64,000 nt of DNA from Brachionus koreanus (Eukaryota > Rotifera > Eurotatoria > Ploima > Brachionidae): positions 5,913,478 through 5,977,477 of the forward strand of contig PJRA01000263.1 of NCBI GenBank assembly GCA_016987375.1, read 5' to 3'. Below, one piece after another: positions 45,670-58,434 of the stretch. The notes beneath the pieces were generated by a model. That model saw only the letters and a list, made by a program, of their open reading frames with translations. It was not told where the DNA came from and searched no databases. The position numbers and the translations under genes were made by a program. The stretch's first letter is position 1, and every line of letters starts with the position of its first letter.

Positions 45670-48600
45670 ATAAATTTCTACTCGAAATGTTAGTTTTATT
45701 TTTGTTTATTTTATTTAAAATTTTGGTAATTAATCAATAAAACTTGCTTGTCAAAAATAAATTTGTAGATAACTTTTTTAGCTTATAGAATATGCTCGAT
45801 TTATTTATCTCTGAAAAGTTTATCTAACAATTCTCAAGTAATTTGGCCCACATCAAACAATCATGTATGTTAGTTTTTGTTGGCGGCCGATCCAGGCCCA
45901 TCTGAAAATGGCCAAAATCTTGACCGTTTATTTATTCAAAATTTTTAAATCAAAAATATAGATAAGCAATTTTTGTAGCTTTTGGGTTATAATTAAAGAT
46001 ATTGTTATTCTCAAATTAAAAAACTTATTTAGGTATTTTAGAAAGACTTTGGTAATTTTATTCTAGACTTTTTATAATTTTAGAACTAAAACTAAGTCTT
46101 TTAAAACTATTTTCAACGAGATATTTTTTCTAGTTCTTCCCATCTAATGAATTGAATAGATTCATAGCTCGCCTCTACAGGATTTTAGAGTGTTTTAAGC
46201 ACAAGTTTAATACTTTATGAACCAATTTTGTCAATAAAATAAAAAAAAATTAAATATTTATTTATTAAAAAATTAAAAAATAAAAATCAAAAAAAGGAAT
46301 AAATAATTATTTGTTGCCAAATCACTATAAATGAAGAACTAAATTTAACAAACACACTTGAAACTTTGCTCACCTGTAAATAGATATCTATTTAGCATTC
46401 TAACTAAGGTTTGAACAATGTTTCAAGTGCAATAGTTAAATTTATACTCAATACAAATGGAAATAAAAATGCGTCTCACTCTTGAAAATAAATGAAAATC
46501 AAATTGAACTCCATAGTTTTTATATCGGTTGGCAAGTTACTCTGTAAATGGCTCGATTTATTTGATAATTGTTTTATTTTTATTGCAAGCAAAATGAAAT
46601 TTATAAATTTTTTAATGTTTTTCTAAAAACTACGACAAACAAAACGCTGAAGCCATTATAGAGCTATGATTATCGCTCTTTCTGCTTCTCTTTTCTGAAA
46701 ATAAAAATAAAGAAAATAAAATTGCTTTTATTTTGTCCAATATTAAATTCCAACATAAGTCAGGAGCACAAATTCTGAATAAATATTTGTCTAAGAAAAA
46801 ATAATAATTTCAACGATCGACACAGGTGCTATAGTTTCAGCTCTGAGTCATTAAATAGGATTCGATCCGACTGCAAACAAGTTCTCATTTTTAATATTTC
46901 ATCGTCTTCTGGCTTATTTTCGGTTATTAAATTACAAGAAAAACTACAAATTAGAATTCCACTCAACTCGATTTGCGTGAGAGATTGTTATTTGCAAGTT
47001 CTGCCTATTTCAACATTAAACTCAACTCAAATATTTGATTTTAATTATTGTTTTACAAGAAAAACAACAAAGCGAATATAGTTTTTTTTTAGAAAAACAG
47101 AATTGAAATATCAAGTCGAAATTCTATGAAATTTTTAATTAAAAACTAAAAATTTATTGCAATTCGGCTAGAAAATTAATCTAAAGTAAACTTCCGAGTG
47201 CTCATTGTTCAAATACTTTTACTTCTACTTCCTTACTCCAATTAAAAGCTTTAGGATATTTGGTTTAAAATAAACTTGTCTAAATAAAAAAAAATTTACT
47301 TAGCATTTGATCTTGTTTATTTATTTTTTTATTTACTTCATAAATCGGATATCTTAGCATTATTTCAGGAAAAACTGTCGATTCCTCACCTGACACGTAG
47401 CTGCTTTCATTTTCCTAAGTAAACTTTTTAAAAAGCATGAACAAATTATCATCCTACGCTCATTCTAGTTTAGATTCTTACACTAAATTTATAAATCACA
47501 TTTTTGGAAATCAAATTCTTGTAAAACAAATGCTCAATCTATAGTTTAAATATATAGAGCTATTTGAGTCCGGAAATATCAATCCAGATTTGAGATTAGC
47601 AATCCTTAAGGAAAAAAAACAAATGATAACATTTGAATGTCTTAATTTGAGAAATTAACTTGAAGCTTAGGCAAAATGTTGTTTCGTTTCTTGGAGGCAA
47701 AAAATAGAATTTTAAAAGCTTATTCTTTTATGTTTATCCAAATTACAAGTATTTGGTTAAAGTTTAGAAAAATAAACTTTGAAAAAAAATTAAATTAGGA
47801 ATTTTTTTCAAAATTCTTTTTCTCAATGCATTTTAAAAATGATCCGAAAGGTATTTTTGAGGTGACTTTTTATCACGGGATAGTAACTATTTGTTTTATC
47901 TGTGTATTGCTTAAATTCAAATTTTTTTCAAAGGGTAATAAAATAAAAAATTAAAGCTAAACAAATAAAATTTACCTGACTCATTTAAAATTTTAATCAT
48001 CTCATTGCTTTAAAACCCTATCAACCTAGCTAATGATAATTTATAACTAAACTTAAAATCTAGGTCGTAAACTTTCTTATTTACTGAATTTAAAAATTTT
48101 TGAAAATAATTGGATCCTTCGTTTTCCATTTTTTAATCTTATCTAAATCTTAATTGTTAGAAAAGCTTCGCCAAAAATTCAGAAAAGAATGCCAAACATC
48201 AAAGATCAAAAATTTGGCTGAATATTTCTAAACTTGTTTATCAAAATTTTTTTTTTTTTTCAAATAATTGTAAATGAAAAAACTCTTGATTTGTGTAAAT
48301 CTAATTTAAAGTAAAAAAAAAGGTAAAAATTTAATCCAACTTTAAGTTGATTTTAAGTTTATTTATTTTTCAAATTGTTAAAAAAATAAATTTTACCTTA
48401 GTATTTATACCTATTTGACGTTACCGAAGAAGAAACTTAAAAATGAAAATCTTATGAGCCGAATACTTACTTGTTTTTTTTTTCTCTCTCTACTAAGCAA
48501 CAAATTTTGTTAAAAACGACTTATAAACGGTTTCTCTAATTTCAAAGATTTTTGTTCGTTTTCTTTTTCAAATAAAATTAGTCATTTTATTTTTCAAAAA

Positions 48601-51600
48601 GATTAACTAAATTTAGTCTTTGTTACTTTAAGACTAATCCAAAAAACAAAATTTGAAATTTGACACCATTCAAAATTCCCAAAATCTTGTCACTAATTTG
48701 TCTCCCTCAATTATTCATCAGAACAAAAAACACTTGCTAGCTCGAATAAGTATAGACTTACGCAATTTGGAAAATTGCATTATCTTTTTATTTAGAAATA
48801 AATCCAAACTGAAATATAATATGTCAAAAAATTTGCTAAACTAATTAGTTTTTTTTTCAAAAGGTTTTGAAATTCTAAATTAAAAAAAATTTATTCAAAT
48901 ATTTTCCCTTTAAACTTGAATTTAAATCTTAAACCATTACTGTTTACCAAAGGTAAGTTTTAAATCATTGTTAACCTATTTACTTTGAATCTCATTTTAT
49001 TAACTAAAGGGTTGTTAAGATCATGTAGCTTAAAAATTCTAGTATTAGAGTTGGGTAATAAAAAAAACTCGAATTTTAATTAATCACAAATAGCAACGTC
49101 AGCCAAAAAATCTAGCTGAAGTTCGATCCGATTCTAATTTTTACAAGAAAATAAAGAATCAATTTTTATTAAAAACAAGCTAACATAAATATTGATAGGT
49201 TCAATCAATAATCAAAAAATAAGACACTTGACTCATTTGAGTTATTAATAAAAAAATGGTATGAAAATTCTAATTTTTTTTTAATAGCAATTTTTTTCAA
49301 ACATAGCTTGGATCATTTATGAACCGTAAATTTGATAATTCAACTGAATTGATTGTTTTTGAATAAAATCGATTCTAATCTGGATAGTGGATAGAAAATT
49401 TTCTTTAAATTAAATAAACGGAATGAATGGCGTGATTTTTCAGATAATTGAATTAAACTCTTTTTTGAACAATATCAATGATTGCCTGAAAATAAAATCT
49501 TAAAGCTTTTTTTATTTTCTATCTAGTCTAGAAATAGATTTTTGAACAAAAATAAAAATATTAATCAAATCACTTTCAGTAGTTTTCATTTCTCAATTAA
49601 ACGAACTAACACTGGATAAATTTAAACTATACCCCGAATAACTAATCGATATTTAAATTTTAATTTATTGAATCCTTAAATCTTTTAATTGTAATAAAAT
49701 TCAGAAAAAAAAAAGATACCAGTTTAATCTCAAATAAATTTTATTTTTGATTACATTTTTTTATTTTTTTTTTTAAATTAAGCCCCGAAAATCTAATTTT
49801 TAATTCATGGTTTAAGCTATTTGTTTTTATTTAATCTGGGACTTAGCTAATTTTGATCGTAAATCATTTGAATTTTGATTAGAACTAATCTAAAATTTAA
49901 CAAAACAAGTTATCTCTAATGGGACTAAAAGCTTCACAAATATCAGAATTTAAAAATATTTCTAGTTTGGAAAGTTTTCAACGAATCGCAAAAATTCCCC
50001 AATGATTTATACTTTTTTGTTTTTTGGTTGCTAGTTTGACAACAACATACTCAAAGCAGAATAGAACCAATTAAAAAAAAGTAAATATTTGCCAAAATTT
50101 TATCAATAATTTATTTTTCAGTTTGCCTAAACAAAATTCTTATTACTTTCGTTGGCAATATTTGATAAATATCTTGATAAAATTTAATTAGCTAAATCAA
50201 ATAAAATTGGAGAAATTTTTCCGATAATTCTCATGGCATGATTGAGTTTAGCCGTAGACTCGGACATTAAACAACTATGTATTTGCTTAGTCTAAGTCAA
50301 TAGAAAAACTAAATTAAAGCTTCTAATATTAGACTGCCAACCTCTCTAAAATTTTACTATAGACACATCAGTATTTAATATTCAAATATTTACTCAGTGT
50401 TAGTTGCTGGTCTTTAGAAAAAAAAAAACAAAATTTTCGAGTATCAATATCCAAAATTTAGGCTTATTAAACAATTTCTTGGTGCAAGTGATTTATATTA
50501 ACTATTTCCGATTTTTAATAGGCATTTTTTTCTCACAAAATTTCACTAAAAACACTTAAATATTTAAACAGTTGAAGTGGCTTTTATTTTTTTAGAATTT
50601 GGTTAAATCAATTCTAATGTCACTTAAGTTCTTGAGAAAATGAAAATTTTTCTTCCGTAGTAAAAAATTCTAAATTAAATGCATTAAGATTTTCTATTAT
50701 CTAAAAAATATTAAAAATATTCAACTATGACAAAAATTTCAAGTTTTGTTTTTGATTTAAATCACGTTGGACAAATTAACAAAATGAATAGTCCACTTTT
50801 ACCCATTTAAACTCGAATAACTTCTTTTTTTATATAAATATCATGTTCATCTCAATGGTTATTTGAAAAAGCTAAAATAGCTTGATACAAACTGGGGGAA
50901 TTTGTTTCAAATTTTGAAATCTGGGCTTTTGTGCTGTTGCGATAAATAGATATTTCAAAATAAATCTAAAATCGAACAAAACTGCCGAAATTAAGTGAAC
51001 AAGTTAGATTAAGATTGATGAAGATTTTAATTTAGATAAGAAAAATGAAAAATATACTGTTGAAATGGAAATAAAGTAAAAATTTAATATTTGAACATTA
51101 ATCAAATATTGATTAAAATGCATTAGCGTTCTAATTAGAATTTAATTCATTCTATCATACATGCCAAAAATAAAACAATATTTACTTCGCTTCTTGCTAA
51201 ACCAAGTGCTTTCAAATAAAACAAAATTCTCAAATATGACAACCTTTGATTTTGTTTGAAAGAAAAAGATCAGTTGAGTTCAAAATTTTTCTGAAGAGTA
51301 TGATGATCTTGGTAGGTAATATTTATATCTATGGCAGTTTTTAGATTCGTTTCTATCCAATTTTCTATCTATTCCATCAATCAATCATTGAATTAATAAG
51401 AAAAATATGTTCCAAACTGCTTAGTTTATTTGCACAAAAGCCCTCCTCTCGCACTTTGATAAATAAACAAGTTTTTTTAACATTTATTCTATGAAATTAA
51501 TGAGCAAAAACACAAACAGCCTAGGTTTTTCTTTTCTAGATTAAATAAACAAATATTCGTAAACTATCTATGATATGTGCTTAGGAACTTAAAGCATCGA

Positions 51601-53455
51601 CTATTTTTGTGTAAATTTGTAATTAAGAAACCAAAAAAAATTCTTATCTGAACCAATTAATCAGGAATCGAACCGGTGTAAGTTATGTGCGCGCACCGGG
51701 CTCTAAATTTTTAACTAATGGCAAAATATCTAAATGAACTACAGATCGATTCAAAAAAGAGATAATTCAGGCCTAAAAGTTTAGTCTAGCTTTTTGCATC
51801 TTGATACGAATTCAGAAATTATTTATATTATTATCTTTAACCAGACATTTTACTAATTCAGATTGAAAATATTCTATAAATATATATATATCTAATTTTG
51901 AGTTAACTTAAAAATTTTAAATGTTCTTAAAATTCAATTATTTTCATTGCTAATTCTTATTTTAGCTTAGAGATTCAGTATTAATTCACTATATAGGCAT
52001 TTATGTATCTAAAATTTTTATCTAGGCTTTCCTTTCTTTTAAATCACAAAAGAAAAACTAAATTCATTGAATCCCGTTTCGATCATTCTATTTTATATAG
52101 AGGAAAATTTTTTTGGTTTCAAGTGCTAATTTGTATAAACATAAACTAAAATCTCTTTAGGTTACTTTTATCTTTTCGGATTCGGCTTATTTTTATCATC
52201 TGTATTGAAATTATAGCCATAAGACATTGGATGATCCATTACTTTTCAAATTAAAAATATTTTTCTCAGAATTGCTATCAAACTTAAAATTTCTAAAGCG
52301 AAATTTTAACATCGGATTTTTAAAATTAGAGCTGTTCGACTAACCCCTAGGTTAGTCGGTAGGTTTAATTTGCCTCGAAATAATTTACTTAAAAAGCTAA
52401 ATCCACAGAAGAACCAAAAGATATTTACTAGAATTTTTAAGCAATAAAACACTTCTTTTTGACCTGTAAATTTTAATCAAGCTTTATTAGTTGAAAGAAT
52501 TAGGTTAATGGTGTTTTTTTTCTATTGAGAGTAGTTATTTAAAACTTGTTTTAATAAAGAATTTAATTATCTTTTACAATAAAATTCATATCTCAATTAC
52601 TTGAAAGCAAATGCACTTGAAAAACTTACAAAGCTGATCTTGTTCACGTAATTTCTAATCTAATAAAAATAAATCAAAGTCTTTAAATAACTAAATGAAA
52701 CAATGATTGTTTTTTTAACTGTTTATTTTGAAAATTATATTTTTGATGTACTTTTAAACAATAAAAATAAATAGACTAAAAAAGAGTAGAAATTAAATAT
52801 TTAAAAATAATGCTCCCAATCTTAAATGAAGAAAATTTATCAACATCAAATCAATAGTTTTTACTGATTTAAAACTTCTGAATTTTTAAAAAATTTAAGG
52901 TAAAAAAAAAATTTAATTTTAAACTTCTTTAATTAGCAATATAATTTTTCTTTAAACTCTTTTTCAAAACCTTTTTGAGCGTATTTTAATTTTTTTTTAA
53001 ATTAAATTTTATTTGAATGCATAAATTTTTAAATTAACTGTACAAATTTAAAAAAAAACAAATCTAATAATAAAAACTTGCCAAAAAATAAAAAATTTGT
53101 AGATTTGTATTAATGAATTTTTTAATTTTAGATAATAGACAGCAAATTCCCTAATTTCTTAAAAAATCGATTTTTTCTTATTTCTATTAGGAATTTATCT
53201 TAGAAGCCAGAGAAAATCTTGTAAAATTCATCTCTGAAAATGTGTCCAAACAAACGAAATAAATAATATATCAAAGTTTGACTAAAACTTAATATTTCAA
53301 AAGAAAAAATAAGAATTAAATTCAACCCAATAAAAGACTTTAATTTTTTGTCAAAATAAAAAATATTATTGGATTTTTAAAAAAAAAAATTTAAGTCATT
53401 GATTTCAAACTAATTTGTTTAAATAAGAAGCTAACAAAATTTTATTAGATAATTT
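45670..53455. other. 7.8 kb AT-rich region with no supported gene
   Basis: Apart from a possible retropepsin scrap at 46.8-47.1 kb and a GC-rich patch at 51,664-51,710, this holds only A/T-rich low-complexity DNA with frames under 65 codons. No structured RNA was recognised by eye. Confidence 0.5.
46811..47100 (+). pseudogene. Possible retropepsin remnant of an LTR retrotransposon
   Basis: One frame begins STIDTGAIVSALSH, with the DTGA active-site pattern of retroviral-type aspartic proteases. After a frame change the next ~70 codons are stop-free and contain alternating hydrophobics ending ICVRDCYLQVLPIST. No adjacent reverse transcriptase or LTR is visible. The resemblance is weak. Confidence 0.3.
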
Positions 53456-53459
53456 ATTC

Positions 53460-53985
53460 CATTGTGAGACCACTCTTTTTAAAAACAAAACCAAAATCGT
53501 TTCTCAATTTTATTTTGAAAGCTTTTCTTTTACATTCTCATACAATCGCCTTTTGCCTTATTGCCTCTTTCTTTTCTGATACAGATAAATGAATTTTAGT
53601 TTGCTTAGCATTTTCCAATCCACTTGCTTGTTTTATAAATCTCGATCATGTCTCTTCTCACTCACCTTTGATTTAGTTTTGTTAGACACATATTCAACAA
53701 TCGGGTTTCATAGTCTATAAGCTCTCAAAGTCAAATGTATTTTTGTAACGCGGTTCTGTACTTTTTCTAATGCATTCATATTTTTTTATTTGGATTACAT
53801 ACTTGCACCAGCATGCACCGCAAACCTTAGGTGAAGTCTTACCAAAGATAACATATTTATTTTAGAGCAACATATTTGCAAGATAGTATGGGCTTTTGCT
53901 CTTTTCATTTGAGTGGTTCACTTAAAATCAGATGATACCATCACTCCTAAAACTCTCTCGCAGCAATTAATCTCTTAATAGTTTA
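53460..53985 (-). pseudogene. LINE family A fragment, reverse orientation
   Basis: The minus strand reads LVRLHLRFAVHAGASM, MNALEKVQNRVTKIHLTLRA and SEKRHDRDL, matching MVRPHLEFAVQVW, ENALEKVQERATKIPLALKA and RRERGDL of the 15.2 kb copy. Multiple stops; 5'-truncated. Confidence 0.65.
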
Positions 53986-53994
53986 ATTCTGGAA

Positions 53995-55165
53995 AAGCTT
54001 CAAAGTATATAGAAGAGTAAGACAAGGATGTGTACTCTCTCCAACTCTGTTCCTAGTCTTAATATACTATGTCATGAGGAAATCAACTGCTATTCCTGAT
54101 AGTATTCAGTGAAGACTAGACTTGAAGACCTGGACTTTGCAGATGATCAAATATACAAATACAGAATCTAATATACATCTCAAAATGCAAGATTTTGTGA
54201 ATAATGCTAAACCAACTGGACTTGAAATAAACGGGACCAAAACAAAAGTAATGTGCATAAACACGTAACTTAGCAACCCGATAAGCATCGACGGCACCCA
54301 AGTTGAAAGCGTTACAGGCTTCACATGTTTAGGGAGCATCATCAGCACGACTATGGGATCACACAAAGACATAGAGAATAGACTGTCGAAAGCAAAAAGC
54401 TAAAGCTAAAGCTGTACAATAGTAAAGTGAAAGCAACACTACCCAGAAAACAAATCCTAATAAAAATCTTAAGCAGTACATGTCGAGTTCTTAATCCAGG
54501 ACGGTATAGGATCCTAGAAAGATTCCAAAAGATTTAAGATTCTTATGCTTTTCTTGAATTTTCTTAACACAAATTTTCTCTAACTTATAAGATCTTATAA
54601 GATTCAAACCAGTTCTTGATTGACTTTCTTGTGAGTTTTAATTAACTGATCCTTTTTAGATCTTAAAAGATCTTATAAGTATGAAAAATTTTGTGTTAAG
54701 AAAATTTAAGAAAAGCATAAGAATTTTAAATCTTTTGAAATCTTTCTAGGATCCTATACCGTCCTGGATTAAGAACTCGACATGTACTGCTTAAGATTTT
54801 TATTAGGATTTCGTTCCTGGGTAATTTAATGTGTTAAATGATGAGGGATGTCTGAAGCTGACATAAAAAGTATTAATTCATTACACAATTTAGCTTAAGA
54901 AGAATTCTAAAAATACACTGGCCTGAAACAATATCAAATGATGAAGAAATAATGAAAATGAAAGAAAATCGAAAAACAAAAAGAGCCGTGCAATGGACAC
55001 GGCAAGGTAGACGAAAACTAGGAAGACCAGCGATAACTTGGAGGGCAACAATAAGAGCTCACTGAAATGGGAATGACAAGGGGTAAAGCAAAGATAAAGG
55101 CAAAAGATCGACATGAGTGGAAAACAAACGTAATGACCCTATGCTCCACAAGGAGGGTATATGGA
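53995..55165 (+). pseudogene. RTE-like LINE remnant split by a fold-back element
   Basis: 53,998-54,075 encodes RVRQGCVLSPTLFLVLIYYV and 54,118-54,140 the catalytic region LEDLDFADD. These are followed by KPTGLEINGTKTKVMCIN and ISIDGTQVESVTGFTCLGS. After the insertion at 54,442-54,821 the C-terminal region resumes at about 54,890: LRRILKIHWPETISNDEEIM, RRKLGRPAITWRATI and, after a one-base shift, RHEWKTNVMTLCS. This order (GxxLSP, DLDFADD, GRP-TWR) marks the RTE/SR2-like group, a different family from the other LINEs here. Many stops and shifts. Confidence 0.8.
54440..54823. mobile_element. Fold-back MITE with ~140 bp inverted arms inserted in a LINE
   Basis: The element runs CCCAG (from 54442) to CTGGG (to 54821), flanked by TA on both sides (54440-54441 and 54822-54823). 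The left arm to about 54,580 and the right arm from about 54,685 are near-perfect reverse complements, sharing for instance AAATCCTAATAAAAATCTTA and GGACGGTATAGGATCCTAG. A ~100-base centre contains smaller AAGATCTTATAAG palindromes. TA duplication suggests Tc1/mariner-type mobilisation. No coding capacity; the arm identity implies a young insertion. Confidence 0.85.
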
Positions 55166-55471
55166 AGAAAAAAAAACAACACAACTAACACAACTTTATA
55201 AAAGATATTATTTTTTATTTTAAAAAAGTCATGGTTTTATTTTTAAATCGATAAATAGAAACTACTAAAGCTTACCAACTAATGTTCTGTTGCAAAAATT
55301 AATGCTAACTATTACAACCTTAAATTAAAAAATCAAGTTATTTTAAATATTTATTAGAGACTCAATAAAATCTCGTTAAAAAAAGAAATAATTTTAGAAA
55401 AAAAATGATGAAAATATTTAAAAAAGTTTAAAAATTTTTTAAAAAATGAACCAAATGCTTTGTTTTTTAGT
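55166..55471. other. AT-rich spacer downstream of KDSR
   Basis: Between the LINE remnant and the KDSR stop codon (minus strand); presumably includes the KDSR 3' UTR. Nothing else seen. Confidence 0.45.
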
Positions 55472-56688
55472 TTATTTTGTTTTCACTTTATTTTTATGAC
55501 ACTTTTTCACAATTGAATCAAAATTAAACAGTAATCCCAAAGCAATTATTCTTGCCAAAGGCATCAACATAATCTTTTTTTAATTAATTAGAATATTAAA
55601 AAACTATTATCTACAAAATAAACCTCTAGTAAAGCGTCTTTTAAGCATGTTATAGGACTTGCTCCGGCACTCAATACGCACAATAGTAATCCATTAATTC
55701 CAAAATAATTAACAAATTTTCCTTTCTTAATGCTCCTAATAATGCCTTGTGCTACATCTTTCGAACTTGACAAACCAGAGCTTTCCGATATTAACCGGTT
55801 TTCTTCACTCTTTAAATTTTCATATTGTAACAATTTCAATAAATTTCTTTAATAGTAAATAAACTTTTGTTAGGTTTTCTTCCTTAAAACCAGGTGTGTC
55901 TGTATCAGGCGGAAAACTTAGGGTTACATAGATATTGTATGGTTTTACTTCCATTTGAAGAGCTTCGACTAGACCTCTCAGGGCAAATTTTGATGCTGAA
56001 TAGGCGCTATAGCCGAAAATTCCAATTTGACCAGCTTGACTAGAAACAAATAGAATACGACCAAAATTTCTATTTTTCATTGATTCAATTACTGATTTTG
56101 TACAATAAACAGCTCCAAGATAGTTTACTCTCATTAATTCCTTTTTAAGTTTTAAAATAAAAATATGGTGTCTTAAGCTATACAAAATCTAACTCGAATT
56201 TACCTCGAATTCTTGAACTTGTAATTCAGAAAATTCGCCACATCTAGAAATACCTGCATTATTAATTAGAATATCAACGGGACCCGCTGTTTTGCTCAAC
56301 TAAAAAACAATTATTATAATTGAATCCATGCAAAAAACATGAATTTAAAAACCCTTTCGAAAGCAGCTTTGGTTTCTTCGTAATTTTTTGAAATATCTAA
56401 TGATTCGATTTGAATTATTTGCGATTTTTCAGTACCTGCCCTTTGTCTCAAGTCATCCAAAACAGTTTTGATTTTGTTCAATTTTTCTTTGTTCCGAGCG
56501 ATCACAGTGACATGAGCACCTTGCTTTACGGCTTCGACGCTCAGATCATATCCGATTCCGGACGAACCCCCAGTAACAACTACATGCTTGCCAAGCAAAT
56601 CAATCCTCTCTCTTTTATTATTTTTTGCCAAAAAATACAAAATACCTAGGAGTATGAGACTTAATATTGAAATTATTTCAAAAAACAT
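55472..56688 (-). CDS. KDSR: 3-ketodihydrosphingosine reductase (KDSR)
   Basis: Five minus-strand exons, all phase 0: 56688-56353, 56299-56204, 56140-55865, 55809-55624 and 55573-55472, giving 331 residues (human 332). It reduces 3-ketodihydrosphingosine to dihydrosphingosine with NADPH, the second step of de novo sphingolipid synthesis, at the ER membrane. An N-terminal membrane helix (residues ~2-20) is followed by the Rossmann motif TGGSSGIG (39-46), NNAG (125-128), catalytic Ser178, and Tyr191-x3-Lys195 in [15 protein letters not shown]. The KDSR signature [11 protein letters not shown] and PPDTDTPGF follow. A short last exon supplies [17 protein letters not shown], matching the C-terminal membrane-associated region. 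Met at 56688 is preferred over an in-frame Met 18 codons upstream because the family begins directly with the membrane helix. Introns are about 50-63 nt. KIN17 lies 204 bases upstream on the same strand. Confidence 0.95.
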
Positions 56689-56892
56689 TTTTGAACATTC
56701 GAATCTAAAAACATGCAAAATTCTATATTTTGTTGATTTCAATTTTAAATATGCCCATTCACTATTTGAGCTTTTTTTTTTGGAGTAAGTTTTAAATTAG
56801 AAATTTAAATTTTTATTGAAAAATAAAAATAGATAAAAACCAAAATTAACAAAGATTACAGGTAAGAAATAATTAGGCTTCATTTTTCATAA

Positions 56893-58434
56893 TTATTCTT
56901 GATTTAGCTTCGAAATATCCTCGTATTGCACATTTTTGACAAGTTTGCCTTTTAAAGGGCCCTTAAAAAAATTATTTTTAAATTAAATCAAAAGATGGTA
57001 ATATTTTTATTAAAAAATTGGGCTAACAAAAATAAATAAAGTAGGCAAAAGACATAATTTTTAAAAATAAATTTCGACTTACTGATGCAATTGATACTGT
57101 TGCACAAAACTTTTCTTGAATTATTTCTTCCATGGTGGCTATTTCACCGCGATATGCTCCATTTAGTATCATTACTTTTTTGCCTAATGCTGGCAGAACA
57201 GTTTCCAAATGAGCTTGGTCTAATTTGATCACAGTACCGGATTCAATTAGTTTAACTACTCCAGTGTACAAATCTATAACATCTGTTACAATTCCTTTTT
57301 TATTAAAATATTTTTCGCCTAATTTTTTGGTAATAACTTTTACAATGATGTTCTTGTGCAACCAATAGTCTTTGCGATTTATTTTTTCACGTTTTTTTTC
57401 TTCAGTCTACAATAATAATCAAAATAATTGATAGAAAAAAAATAATAAACAAAAAACTTACTACTAAAATTTCTTCCAGTGTACTTAACTTGCGTTTTTC
57501 GGCAGATTTTTCACTTTTTTTATTGCTTTCTAGTTTTGTTTGCTCTTCGTTTTTTTTCTCAAATTTTGAAATATCACTGAAAATTTCTTTATTTTCTTGG
57601 TCTTGAGGTTCGGTTTTTATGCAGCTTATTTCGTTTTCATCAGATTTACTAGTTTTTGGATGATTTTTATCTTCAGGAACTTTAAAAATTGGAGCTGTTT
57701 TTTTAAAACTAATTTTTATAACTTCATCAGCTGGCTTGACTAATTCAGTTGCTTTATGTTTTTCCTCATCTTGTTTTTCCTTGGCTCTTTCGATCTTTAA
57801 AATAATTCTTATTAAATTTTTCAAGAAATTGTTTAAATTTTTACTTGTTTTTGTAAAAAAAGTTCTTGTCTTTGTCGATCATCTAGATCTAGTTTTTTCT
57901 TTTTTTCAGCTTCTTCTTGTCGTCGCAAAGTTTCCGGATCTCGATCAATATATGTAACAAACCATCCTTTTTCTGTCTCTTCAACATGACAGATCCCATT
58001 CCTGCCTAAAAATTTCACGTATGAAGTAAGAGAGAACCATCTGGTGGCATTCATATGGACGTGATTCCGATCAGAAATATACTCTTGGTAAACAATGTTT
58101 GCATTGACTCGTTTCGTTCCAAAACGCCTTTTAAGGATGTTTATGTATTCCCGATGAAATTGAGACGAAAAATCGTCCATAAATTTGCCTGCATTTTCTG
58201 CAAATAGCAAGAGTTGACGCTGATGTGATTCTGACATAGCATGGCATTTGAATCCATTCTTTTTAAGAAAACAAAAATTTAGATTTTTAATTATCAATCA
58301 AACTCTAGTCATACCTCATCTCTGCATTGTTTCTGACACATTTGACAATACCATCTCAATTTTTGCAAGCCCTTAGCTTTGATGCGATTTGCAATGGCTT
58401 TTGGTGTCAAAAAACCTGGCTTTTCTTTGCCCAT
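56893..58434 (-). CDS. KIN: KIN17 DNA/RNA-binding protein
   Basis: Five minus-strand exons, phase 0 throughout: 58434-58315, 58258-57845, 57794-57462, 57406-57083 and 56961-56893, giving 419 residues (human 393). KIN17 is a conserved nuclear zinc-finger protein linked to DNA replication/repair and found in spliceosomes. N-terminus GFLTPKAIANRIKAKGLQKL leads into a C2H2-type finger (Cys30, Cys33, His46, His52; WYCQMCQKQC...FKCHAMSESH). The winged-helix domain has RRFGTKRVNANIVYQEYI, HMNATRWFSL and VTYIDRDPETLRRQ. A charged, variable linker (~170-285) carries a basic KRKLSTLEEIL block. The C-terminal tandem SH3-like/KOW part has KDYWLHKNIIVKVITKKLGE, DQAHLETVLP and VMILNGAYRG, ending with GPLKGKLVKNVQYEDISKL. 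Introns are 51-121 nt. Confidence 0.96.

Noticed and set aside
48653..48844. 63-codon plus-strand frame
   Set aside because: Isolated in featureless AT-rich DNA with no recognisable motif.
51664..51712. tRNA gene on the minus strand
   Set aside because: A T-arm-like word is present but no acceptor stem, D-arm or anticodon arm can be fitted around it; kept only as an observation.
54890..55114. Hydrophobic 74-codon minus-strand frame resembling a membrane protein
   Set aside because: It is the complement of the Arg/Lys-rich C-terminal region of the RTE-like LINE.
53995..55165. A functional reverse transcriptase-based system distinct from LINEs
   Set aside because: All RT pieces in the window show ordinary non-LTR block order with stops, frameshifts or truncation; none has an intact gene with novel partner domains.
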